From: Photobacterium ganghwense
GTDB lineage: Bacteria; Pseudomonadota; Gammaproteobacteria; Enterobacterales; Vibrionaceae
Length of the DNA stretch: 57,625 nt
Direction: 5' to 3'
NCBI RefSeq assembly: GCF_003025595.1
Contig: NZ_PYMI01000014.1
Location: 1-57,625, forward strand
Each line of letters begins with the position of its first letter. Position 1 is the stretch's first letter. The position numbers were made by a program, and so were the translations under genes. The notes beneath the pieces were generated by a model. The model saw only the letters and a list, made by a program, of their open reading frames with translations, ran no database searches and had not been told where the DNA came from. Below are positions 33,472 through 41,487 of the stretch, piece after piece.

Positions 33472-33489
33472 ATTCAGTCTAGACTGAAT
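33472..33489. promoter_or_regulatory. 18-bp perfect palindrome upstream of the cold-shock gene
   Basis: ATTCAGTCTAGACTGAAT, about 105 bp before the csp start codon. There is no T run and no loop, so an operator for a dimeric regulator is more likely than a terminator. The regulator is not identified. The rest of 33367-33773 holds no gene that I recognise. Confidence 0.5.
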
Positions 33490-33773
33490 TACTGGGAGTG
33501 GGTATTTTTTTGTGCGACTTTTCTGGCAACTTCACAGAAAAATCAACGTGATAATGTTGGCCGTCATGACAGGGAGAGATCACCTGAGCAAAAGGGAATA
33601 CGTTTGTTCGACTGGAGCGTTGTTAGACCAGGCGGCCACTAGACTTGATGGGCCCGGCAAGGGAAATGTGTCAGGTAAGGCTACTGTGTTTGACAAGTCC
33701 AGGCTGAAGGCTGAACAAGGTTACCTCGCCGACGCTGGCCGGCCGCAGGTAACACAGTAGAGGCAGGCGGCAG

Positions 33774-34235
33774 TTAGTCGAAGCAGATCTCGATGTAGGC
33801 TTTACCGTATTCGGAGTCAAACGGCATGATGATGATAGCACCGTCACACTTGTGAGTAATGGTATGGCCACGGCCGGATACCACGGCAGGGGTCGCCATT
33901 TCAAACTCGTAGCCTTTATCTGACAAAATGCGTTTGGCACCGCCGGTGACCATATTGGTAATTTCGCCCACCATGTCGGTGACTTCTTCATTGATACCGT
34001 GCGGACGTTCGCCCAGCATTCGCTGCATGATTTCCAGTGCCAGCCCTTCCTCAAAAGTGACGGACATTGAGCCTTTGGTCTTGGGGCCGATCATGCCAAT
34101 CAGTCCGGAGACATCACCACGGGCGACTTCATCGCGTTTTAGTCGAGGTTTTTGTGGAGCCAGCTCCATCGACGCCATCGTTTTGAGTACATTCAAAAGT
34201 GACGCTAAGAAAGGGTTTACGAATTCTGCGCGCAT
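33774..34235 (-). CDS. cheX: CheX-family chemotaxis protein
   Basis: 153 residues of the CheC/CheX phosphatase-like fold: ARGDVSGLIGMIGPKTKGSMSVTF, EEVTDMVGEITNMVTGGAKRIL (the helix carrying the E-N phosphatase signature) and PFDSEYGKAYIEICFD. Members dephosphorylate CheY-P, though Vibrio chromosomal copies next to zur lie apart from the main chemotaxis cluster. The start MRAEFVNPFLAS at 34235 is the family start; the upstream in-frame stretch overlaps zur. Probably co-transcribed with zur (34-bp gap). Confidence 0.88.
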   Translation of the reverse strand: MRAEFVNPFLASLLNVLKTMASMELAPQKPRLKRDEVARGDVSGLIGMIGPKTKGSMSVTFEEGLALEIMQRMLGERPHGINEEVTDMVGEITNMVTGGAKRILSDKGYEFEMATPAVVSGRGHTITHKCDGAIIIMPFDSEYGKAYIEICFD

Positions 34236-34269
34236 AATCGTTACGACTGTCTCTGTCCTGAAATAAAAC

Positions 34270-34713
34270 TTACTTGCTCTGGCATTGTTGGCAAACACCA
34301 TGGCTTTCAACGACATGGTGAGCAATTTCAAAGCCTTTCTGCTCAGCTCTCTGACGAAGCAGGCGAGCCAGTTCTTCATCGTGGCACTCTTCTACCGTGC
34401 CGCATCGATCGCAAATCAGCAGCTGTGAGCAGTGATCAGCATGTCCCAGCAAACAGCAGGCAATATAGCTGTTCGTTGACTGAACCTTGTGCACAAACCC
34501 TTGGGCGAGAAGAAAATCGAGAGCACGGTAAACCGTTGGCGGTTTCGCTTGCGGCTCGCTCTCGCGCAGCAGGTCCAGCAGTTCATAGGCACTGATAGAG
34601 CTGTGGTGGTCGATAATCAGTTCGAGCACCTTAAGCCGTTGAGGTGTCAGCCTGACTCCCCGTTGCTCACAGAGTTGTCGTGCATTGTCCAGCAACTGCT
34701 TTTTATTTGCCAT
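34270..34713 (-). CDS. zur: Zinc uptake regulator Zur
   Basis: Fur-family repressor of zinc import genes. The 147 residues have an N-terminal winged helix (RGVRLTPQRLKVLELI, PPTVYRALDFLL) and the structural zinc site C101, C104, C141, C144. These match the positions in E. coli Zur almost exactly. Regulatory-site ligands include C86/C87 and H91. Upstream of dusA, as in E. coli, but here divergent and 838 bp away. Confidence 0.95.
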   Translation of the reverse strand: MANKKQLLDNARQLCEQRGVRLTPQRLKVLELIIDHHSSISAYELLDLLRESEPQAKPPTVYRALDFLLAQGFVHKVQSTNSYIACCLLGHADHCSQLLICDRCGTVEECHDEELARLLRQRAEQKGFEIAHHVVESHGVCQQCQSK

Positions 34714-35551
34714 ATGACCTCAAATTACAAGCGATAAGAACAGCATACTACCATATTCACCTGTAAACGTATCGCCGATGATGGCAAAAGCCGGTCGTGA
34801 GGGAAAGAAAAAATGTGCGTGGTTTCTCATCCATGACACCGTTGAAACTGGGTATTTCTCACTGTCATCCTCTCATATGAATGTACACCTTTGTTCTTGT
34901 TGTGTGGCTTTTTGCTGTCCAACTTAAATTGGTTGTAAGTGGATTATTGTAAATTATTGATTTAAATCTATATTTTATGGTGTTCAGCTTTTTGTGCGAT
35001 TTTTTAGGTGAACTGTCCTTGTTGTTTTTACTTTTATATTAGTGAGTTACTTTGATTTCTGTACCTCTGGTCAGTTATTTATAGTATTTGGCTTACTATG
35101 TTCTTTTTAACCCAGTGGGTGTTGTACAGCTTTTTTATGTTTGGTGATGAAAAAGGGTTAGCCTGCCTATCGGTTTAGATTGTGGTGAGTGTAATGTAAT
35201 GATTTTACGTTGGTTTAAAGGTACGTGCATCTTTTTGGCCTATTGGTGTTAAAAAGCTATTAAAGCTGTACATTGAATGATGGCTGGTTTTTATCTTTAT
35301 GATTTTAATGGCTAATATTGTTATTTAAAAATGCCTGCTATGTTCTTTTTGCTTTCAGACAGAAGCCAGCATAGAGGCAGAACAGAGAGAGGTATCGGGC
35401 TGTAGTGGTGGTTAAAAGTTGGGATAGTTTCGTGAATAAGGTAGAATCCGCACTCTTTCATCGCAGGGGCTGGAAAACATAGCTTACTGCGGTGTGTCCG
35501 CTTTGCTTTGAGTGGGACAGAACAGATTTTGCGCAATAGATGAGGTTTTCG
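34714..35551. other. Long T-rich intergenic region between zur and dusA
   Basis: 838 bp without a supported gene. The plus strand is strikingly T- and G-rich (about 34900-35350), unlike any flanking DNA. I see no long frame with protein-like composition, no clear Zur box and no strong terminator. A decayed gene, a long leader or an unannotated small RNA are all possible. Confidence 0.5.
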
Positions 35552-36592
35552 ATGACAGAGAGTGCCGTGGTGAGCAATCAACAAACTGAAAATAAGCAGG
35601 CCGTTCAGTCTGAGTATCCGGCATGCCGTTTTTCCATTGCACCTATGCTCGATTGGACCGATCGTCATTGCCGCTATTTCCACCGTTTACTGAGCGAACA
35701 TGCTCAGCTGTACACTGAAATGGTGACAACGGGGGCGATTATTCATGGCAAAGCGGATTATCTGGCCTATAACGAGGAAGAGCACCCGCTGGTGTTGCAG
35801 TTGGGGGGCTCAAACCCGGCAGATCTGGCAACCTGCGCCAAGCTGGCTGCCGAGCGTGGCTATGACGAAATTAACCTGAATGTAGGCTGCCCGTCAGATC
35901 GCGTTCAGAACGGTCGTTTCGGTGCCTGTCTGATGGGGGAAGCTGAGCTGGTAGCCCAGTGTGTGGCCGCTATGCGTGAGGTGGTGGATATTCCGGTCTC
36001 GGTCAAAACCCGTATCGGTATTGATGAGCAGGACTCTTACCCATTCCTGACCGATTTTGTCGGCATAGTCAGTGAAAAAGGCGGCTGTCGTGATTTCACC
36101 ATTCATGCCCGCAAAGCCTGGCTGAGTGGTCTGAGCCCGAAAGAAAACCGCGAAATTCCGCCGTTAGATTATCCGCGTGTGTACCAGCTGAAAAAAGATT
36201 TCCCGCATCTGACAATGGGGATCAACGGCGGCATCAAGACGCTGGAAGAGATGGAAGCACACCTGGCTCATATGGACGGCGTTATGGTCGGACGTGAAGC
36301 CTATCAGAATCCTTATCTGCTGGCGGAAATCGATCAGCGCCTGTTTGGCAGCGATACCCCAATGAAAAAACGTCGTGCTGTGGTGGAAGCCATGTTCCCG
36401 TACATTGAGCGTGAGCTGTCGCAAGGGGCTTATCTGAACCATATTACCCGACATATGCTGGGCCTGTTCCAGAACATGCCGGGCGCGCGTCAGTGGCGTC
36501 GACACATCAGCGAAAATGCCCATAAACCGGGCTCCGGTATTGAAGTGCTGGAGCAGGCACTGGCGAAAATTCCTGCTCATCTGGATGTGTAA
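35552..36592 (+). CDS. dusA: tRNA-dihydrouridine(20/20a) synthase DusA
   Basis: FMN enzyme that reduces U20/U20a in the D loop. TIM-barrel motifs: FSIAPMLDWTDRHCR at 28-41, the catalytic C113 in NLNVGCPSDRV, and INGGIKTLEE with MVGREAYQNPYLL for phosphate binding. The ATG at 35552 has GAGG 6-7 nt upstream; the ATG at 35540 has none. 346 residues. Confidence 0.95.
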   Translation: MTESAVVSNQQTENKQAVQSEYPACRFSIAPMLDWTDRHCRYFHRLLSEHAQLYTEMVTTGAIIHGKADYLAYNEEEHPLVLQLGGSNPADLATCAKLAAERGYDEINLNVGCPSDRVQNGRFGACLMGEAELVAQCVAAMREVVDIPVSVKTRIGIDEQDSYPFLTDFVGIVSEKGGCRDFTIHARKAWLSGLSPKENREIPPLDYPRVYQLKKDFPHLTMGINGGIKTLEEMEAHLAHMDGVMVGREAYQNPYLLAEIDQRLFGSDTPMKKRRAVVEAMFPYIERELSQGAYLNHITRHMLGLFQNMPGARQWRRHISENAHKPGSGIEVLEQALAKIPAHLDV

Positions 36593-36660
36593 GGGCGTAG
36601 CCCTCTATCTCTATTTCTATCTCTATCGTAACCCTTTTCAGAGAGTGCTTGTGATAGCTC

Positions 36661-36691
36661 AACGGGTCTGCCAATGCAGACCCGTTTTTGT
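36661..36691 (+). terminator. Rho-independent terminator after dusA
   Basis: AACGGGTCTGC/GCAGACCCGTT with loop CAAT and a T run. A short CTATCT/CTATTT repeat (36603-36628) lies just before it. Confidence 0.93.
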
Positions 36692-36735
36692 TAGAGGTGG
36701 GAATGTTGAGAGTCAGACACTCATTTAGCGGAAAT

Positions 36736-37623
36736 TTACGGCATTGCGGCAAAGGTATTGCAGTTGTCCGGATCGCCTGACTGGAAGCCTTTTTTAAACC
36801 ATTCCACCCGTTGCTTCGATGAACCGTGGGTAAACGCATCTGGCTGCACCGCTCGTCCGGCCATTTCCTGTAATCTGTCATCCCCGACGGAGCTGGCCGC
36901 CTGCAGCCCCTCCTCAATATCGCCCGGCTCTAACAGCTGCATTTCGTTATGTACATAGTACCCCCAGACCCCGGCATAACAATCAGCCTGCAATTCCAGC
37001 ATGACGCTGAGCTGGTTGGCGTCGGTTTCGCTGGCCTGTTTCTGCATCTGGGCGACCCGACTGCTGGTCCCCAGCACATTCTGGACATGGTGGCCGACCT
37101 CATGGGCGATCACATAGGCAAATGCAAAATCGCCCGGTGCGCCAAGTTTTTTCAGGGCATTCATAAAACTTAAATCAAGGTACACCTTGCTGTCAGCCGG
37201 GCAGTAAAACGGCCCGGATTGTGCTTGACCGGCTCCGCAGCCGCCGGTCATGGTCAGGTTGGTATACAACACCAGCTGTGGTTCCGGGTATTGTCCCGGC
37301 AGCAGGGCATTCCAGACGGTTTCGGTGGTGCCCAGAATGGCCGCGACAAACTGCGCATTTTCATCCTCCTCCGGTATTCCCTGTTGGGTGCCCGGCTGAT
37401 TGCTGAGTCCGGAATTTGGCAAGCCCACCTGCGTGACGCCACCGGTAAAATATTGGTAGGCGAGGTAAATTCCCCCAAGCACGAGAATGACTTTCCCGAT
37501 TTTGGTTTTCAGCAGGAAAGGCAGAAAACGCAGCAGGCCGGCGATGGCCAGACCGGACTGTGCCGGTCCTTGCCCTCGGCGATCATCAATATTGGTACTT
37601 CGTTTGGATTGGCGCCAACGCAT
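36736..37623 (-). CDS. ypfJ: YpfJ-type neutral zinc metallopeptidase
   Basis: 295 residues: a basic cytoplasmic N terminus (MRWRQSKRSTNIDDRRG), one membrane helix (about 42-60), and a zincin domain with the metal motif HEVGHH (VIAHEVGHHVQNVLG) and ELQADCYAGVWG supplying the third ligand. The family (KPN_02809-like) is widespread and its substrate unknown. It is inserted on the opposite strand between dusA and pspG, which are neighbours in E. coli. Confidence 0.9.
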   Translation of the reverse strand: MRWRQSKRSTNIDDRRGQGPAQSGLAIAGLLRFLPFLLKTKIGKVILVLGGIYLAYQYFTGGVTQVGLPNSGLSNQPGTQQGIPEEDENAQFVAAILGTTETVWNALLPGQYPEPQLVLYTNLTMTGGCGAGQAQSGPFYCPADSKVYLDLSFMNALKKLGAPGDFAFAYVIAHEVGHHVQNVLGTSSRVAQMQKQASETDANQLSVMLELQADCYAGVWGYYVHNEMQLLEPGDIEEGLQAASSVGDDRLQEMAGRAVQPDAFTHGSSKQRVEWFKKGFQSGDPDNCNTFAAMP

Positions 37624-38107
37624 ACTTGCTCCTCGTTCAATCCTGATGGCTCTACCTTAGTCTGGCGGAAGTCCGCCAAATTGCGTATGCCAATTGCGAG
37701 ATGTTGTCCTGCTGTGATTAGCTGGCTTGTCGGGTAAGCCGATGCCGAGGGGGATATCGTGGTACAGACTCAGGCAGGGAAAGGGATGGCGAATTTAACG
37801 AAACCTTAGCCAAAGACGCCGAAGAAGTGAGGATATATACAATGCGCTTGATAGTATCTTTTTGATTTTACGATGATAAATGGATTCTTGAAAATGGCCT
37901 GATTTGTGCAGTGGTTCAGCAAGGTAGTCTAGAACAATGCGTCAGACAGCCGACCCTGATAGCTGACCCAGACAATTAGCGCAGGGAGTAGGCTGACTTT
38001 CACGATGCTTCAGAATAGATTTCAGATAAGTAATGCCTGTCACCGCGTAGCGGGATGCTGGGGTATAAGCCACAATCAGCAGGGCATAATAAAGGAGAAA
38101 ATGAACG
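37624..38107. other. Intergenic region before pspG
   Basis: 484 bp with no supported gene. It must hold the divergent promoters of ypfJ and pspG. A sigma-54 promoter (GG and GC ten bases apart in TGGCAC-N5-TTGC) expected for a PspF-controlled gene was looked for and not seen close to pspG. Confidence 0.5.
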
Positions 38108-38416
38108 ATGGTTGAATTCTTATTTTTAATGGCGTTTGCCTTTGTCCTGGTGATCACCGGCGTGAGTGCGGTCGGGATGATTCTTGCCATGGTAGTCGGC
38201 TTTATCGTCATGGCGGTGGCCGGAATGATTGGCGTGGTGTTTGATTTGCTGCCGTGGATCATTCTGATTGCGGTCGCGGTCTGGGCGTATCGCCGTTACC
38301 AGGGACCTCGTAACCTGAGCGGAACAACGGAGCGATTCGGGACTTATTATCGTCATAGCCACCGTCAGTACCGTCGTGGGGATTACCGCCGGTTTGACCG
38401 CGATGATCGCCGTTAA
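38108..38416 (+). CDS. pspG: Phage-shock protein G
   Basis: 102-residue inner-membrane protein with two long hydrophobic helices (about 3-30 and 35-62) and a basic, Arg/Tyr-rich cytoplasmic tail. LLFV-like start, the VTGVSLLG-like stretch VITGVSAVGMI and LLPWIILIAVAVWAYRRY match E. coli PspG (YjbO) in order. It belongs to the envelope-stress Psp response. AAAGGAGAAAATGAACG precedes the ATG. Confidence 0.85.
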   Translation: MVEFLFLMAFAFVLVITGVSAVGMILAMVVGFIVMAVAGMIGVVFDLLPWIILIAVAVWAYRRYQGPRNLSGTTERFGTYYRHSHRQYRRGDYRRFDRDDRR

Positions 38417-38536
38417 CCCCTTGTGGGCAATGGGGTCGGAGGAGGCCGGATAAGCCGACACAATTGCGGCTTTCTCAGACATCATCTGTTATAGTCTTCG
38501 CCGTTTGATAGACCAATAATAGAGTGGAGACTCATC

Positions 38537-39172
38537 ATGAATAAATTGACGCTAACTGCGCTGGCAGGGGCTATGGCACTGGCAGCAGCAGTACCGGCAC
38601 AGGCGGATGTGCTGTTGGGCGCAAAAGTGGGTGCGGATGCGTGGTTTACCGATGCCAAAATCAACGACAGCAGTGCGGCCGCTGACAGCCACACTTCTGG
38701 CTCTTACTACCTGGCGCTGGAGCACTTCATTCCTCTGGTACCAAACGTGCGTCTGCGTTACACCAATGTGGACAACGGTGCGGTGTCTTTCGGCCAGACG
38801 GATTACACGCTGTACTATGAGATCCTGGACAACGACGCGATCGCTTTCGACCTGGGTCTGACAATGGCGAAATTCAATGCCGGTCAGTTCGGTGCCGAAC
38901 GTTTCAGCGAATGGCAACCAGCGCTGTACGGTAATGTTGAAGTCGGTATCCCGATGACGCCGGTGTCTTTCTTCGGTGATGTAAACTACGGCAACTATGA
39001 CAGCACCCGTACGCTGGATGCCCTGGCAGGCGTGAAGTGGACGGTGCCGCTGGTGGTGGATCTGAACCTGCGCGCTGGCTACCGCGTGATGGACTATGAT
39101 TTTGATTTCGTTCGCAATGGCGGCGACTTCAAAACTGACGGTTGGTTTGCCGGTGTTGAAATCGATCTGTAA
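38537..39172 (+). CDS. TIGR04219-type outer-membrane beta-barrel protein
   Basis: 211 residues with a clean signal peptide (MNKLTLTALAGAMALAAAVPAQA) and a small barrel of alternating strands: LLGAKVGADAWFTDA, LEHFIPLVPNVRLRYTNVD and the end GWFAGVEIDL. Function unknown; the family is common in Vibrio and Photobacterium. GAGTGGAG precedes the ATG. Confidence 0.85.
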   Translation: MNKLTLTALAGAMALAAAVPAQADVLLGAKVGADAWFTDAKINDSSAAADSHTSGSYYLALEHFIPLVPNVRLRYTNVDNGAVSFGQTDYTLYYEILDNDAIAFDLGLTMAKFNAGQFGAERFSEWQPALYGNVEVGIPMTPVSFFGDVNYGNYDSTRTLDALAGVKWTVPLVVDLNLRAGYRVMDYDFDFVRNGGDFKTDGWFAGVEIDL

Positions 39173-39197
39173 TTGATTGATTCATTTTTATTCTTGA

Positions 39198-39226
39198 AAA
39201 AGCCACGCTGCGTCGTGGCTTTTTTG
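39198..39226 (+). terminator. Terminator after the small barrel gene
   Basis: AAGCCACG/CGTGGCTT with a CTGCGT loop and six T residues. Confidence 0.9.
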
Positions 39227-39288
39227 TTGCCTGTTTTCCGGGTTCTGTACCATTTTTATAGAAGGTTAGGCGGTAGGGAAGAAATCGT

Positions 39289-39522
39289 ATGACATTAACC
39301 GAATTACAGCGCCTGTATGATTCGAGCGAAATTGTCGAAGCCGTTATTGAGCCTTCTATTCAGGCGAATGGCTGGATCGTGGAATTTCGTCATCGGCGTG
39401 GCGGATTCGTTCCGCTGACTGACGGGGCAGGGAGCGAGAAATGTTATCGCGACATTGATACTGCCACCGAGCGTGCGTTTGAGGTGGGATTCCACCAGGT
39501 GCGCATTGCAGATACCTTCTGA
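39289..39522 (+). CDS. Conserved small protein of unknown function
   Basis: 77 residues (MTLTELQRLYDSSEIVEAVIEP...), soluble, no signal peptide or metal motif. Composition is protein-like, and helix-strand segments end in VGFHQVRIADTF. I recall similar short proteins beside cysJ in vibrios but know no function. It has its own gap from the cys operon (147 bp). Confidence 0.7.
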   Translation: MTLTELQRLYDSSEIVEAVIEPSIQANGWIVEFRHRRGGFVPLTDGAGSEKCYRDIDTATERAFEVGFHQVRIADTF

Positions 39523-39669
39523 CTCTTCTGCCGCTGACTCGTCCACTCTCCTGACTCAGCGGCGTATTTCCCCATACAAAAAGTTATAAAACATTCTTAT
39601 CTATTCTTTCTTGTTATTTCCTTGAGTAGCTAATCTAACCCCTACGCAATGTAAAGGGATCGTCGTGTC

Positions 39670-41487
39670 ATGTTACTTAAGGAACTTTCCGCTCTGGCCA
39701 GCCCGCTTAATGATCAGCAAATAGGTCAACTCCAGCAGGCTGTCGCCGAGCTCTCACCACAGCAATTAGCGTGGATCAGTGGATATTTTTGGGGTCTGAG
39801 TCAGACTCCGTCAGTCGGGCAGACTGTGCCCGCTCAGCAGCCGGCCGTGGCAGTTGCCAGCCAGCCAGCCGGTAAGTTGACCATCATTTATGCGTCTCAG
39901 ACCGGCAATGCCAAGGGTGTTGCCCAGGCGCTGAAAGCAGAAGCGGATGCCGCTGGGATCAGCGCGGAGCTGTTCTCTGCTGGTGACTACAAAGGTAAAA
40001 ATCTGGCCAAAGAAACCCATGTCATCATCGTGGCGTCAACCCATGGTGAAGGGGAAGCACCGGATGATGCCATTGAGTTACATGAATTCCTGCAATCGAA
40101 AAAAGCACCTAAGCTGCCGAACCTGCAATACGCGGTCATCGGCTTGGGAGATTCCAGCTACGAATTTTTCTGCCAGACGGCAAAAGATTTTGATGCCTAC
40201 CTGGCGAAGCTGGGCGCGCGTCCGATGCTGGAGCGTCTCGACTGTGACGTGGATTACGATGCGCCGGCTGCGGCGTGGCGGGCAGAGGCGCTGGATAAAG
40301 TGCAGGAGACTCTGGTAACGGCTGACGCTCAGGTGGTCACGCTGCCGGTCGGGCAGGCCGTGGCAAGCGTATCGGCCTACACCAAACAGAACCCGTATGC
40401 TGCGACGCTGCTGACCAGCCAGAAAATTACCGGGCGCAACTCAGGCAAAGATGTGCGTCATGTCGAGATTGATCTGGAAGGCTCCGGCCTGACTTATCAG
40501 CCGGGTGATGCGCTGGGTGTTTGGTATGACAATGACCCCGTACTGGCTGACGCCATTCTGGCCAAAGCCGGTTTGAGCGGTGAAGAAAGCGTTGATGTGG
40601 ATGGCCAGGCGGTATCTCTGCGCGACGCGCTGATAAACAGCTACGAAGTGACGGCGGCAAACCCACAGCTGGTGACCCGTTACGCGGATCTGTCCGGCAG
40701 CAAGAAGCTGGCCAAGCTGGTGGAAGACAAAGATAAGCTGCGTGAGTACGCCGCCAACACCCAGGTGGTCGACGTACTGGCGGAGAAAAAAACAGCGCTG
40801 ACTGCCGAACAGCTGCTGGGTTTGCTGCGTCGTCTGACACCTCGCCTGTACTCCATTGCATCCAGCCAGGAAGAAGTTGGTGAAGAAGTGCACTTGACTG
40901 TCGGGTTGGTGGAATATGCTCACGCTGAGGAAACCCGTCAGGGCGGTGCGTCCAGCTTCCTGTCCCGTCGTCTGGAAGAAGGTGAGTCGGTAAAAGTCTT
41001 TGTTGAGTCGAATAACCATTTCAAACTGCCTGCTGACGATAATACTCCGGTGATCATGATTGGTCCGGGGACGGGAATTGCGCCATTCCGGGCCTTTGTG
41101 CAGGAGCGTGATAACCGTGGCGCTGAAGGTAAGAACTGGCTGTTCTTTGGCGATCGGACATTTACCGAAGACTTCCTGTACCAGGTGGAATGGCAGAAAT
41201 ACCTCAAAGACGGTGTCGTGAACCGGATTGACGTGGCTTTCAGCCGCGATCAGGCCGAGAAAGTGTACGTGCAGCACCGCCTGCTGGAGCATGCAGCCGA
41301 AGTCTGGAAATGGCTGCAGGACGGCGCCCATGTTTATGTGTGCGGTGATGCCAACCATATGGCGAAAGATGTCCACGATGCTCTGCTGACCATTGCCGAG
41401 CAGCAAGGCAACCAGAGTCGTGAACAGGCCGAGCAATACCTCAGTGAACTGCGTAAGAACAAGCGTTATCAAAAGGATGTCTACTAA
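39670..41487 (+). CDS. cysJ: Sulfite reductase (NADPH) flavoprotein alpha subunit
   Basis: Passes electrons from NADPH through FAD and FMN to CysI. The 605 residues contain an FMN flavodoxin domain from about residue 74 (IIYASQTGNAKGVAQ, STHGEGEAPDDA, GLGDSSYEFF), a connecting domain, an FAD site (RLYSIASSQ) and an NADPH site (IMIGPGTGIAPFRAFVQER, YVCGDANHMAKDV), ending in Tyr. Its TAA stop shares the A with the cysI ATG. Confidence 0.97.
   Translation: MLLKELSALASPLNDQQIGQLQQAVAELSPQQLAWISGYFWGLSQTPSVGQTVPAQQPAVAVASQPAGKLTIIYASQTGNAKGVAQALKAEADAAGISAELFSAGDYKGKNLAKETHVIIVASTHGEGEAPDDAIELHEFLQSKKAPKLPNLQYAVIGLGDSSYEFFCQTAKDFDAYLAKLGARPMLERLDCDVDYDAPAAAWRAEALDKVQETLVTADAQVVTLPVGQAVASVSAYTKQNPYAATLLTSQKITGRNSGKDVRHVEIDLEGSGLTYQPGDALGVWYDNDPVLADAILAKAGLSGEESVDVDGQAVSLRDALINSYEVTAANPQLVTRYADLSGSKKLAKLVEDKDKLREYAANTQVVDVLAEKKTALTAEQLLGLLRRLTPRLYSIASSQEEVGEEVHLTVGLVEYAHAEETRQGGASSFLSRRLEEGESVKVFVESNNHFKLPADDNTPVIMIGPGTGIAPFRAFVQERDNRGAEGKNWLFFGDRTFTEDFLYQVEWQKYLKDGVVNRIDVAFSRDQAEKVYVQHRLLEHAAEVWKWLQDGAHVYVCGDANHMAKDVHDALLTIAEQQGNQSREQAEQYLSELRKNKRYQKDVY

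Noticed and set aside
36603..36628. CTATCT/CTATTT simple repeat after dusA
   Set aside because: Too short to be more than a microsatellite; lies outside genes and next to an ordinary terminator.
40441..41472. 343-codon minus-strand frame inside cysJ
   Set aside because: Antisense to the conserved flavoprotein; no domain or ribosome-binding site.
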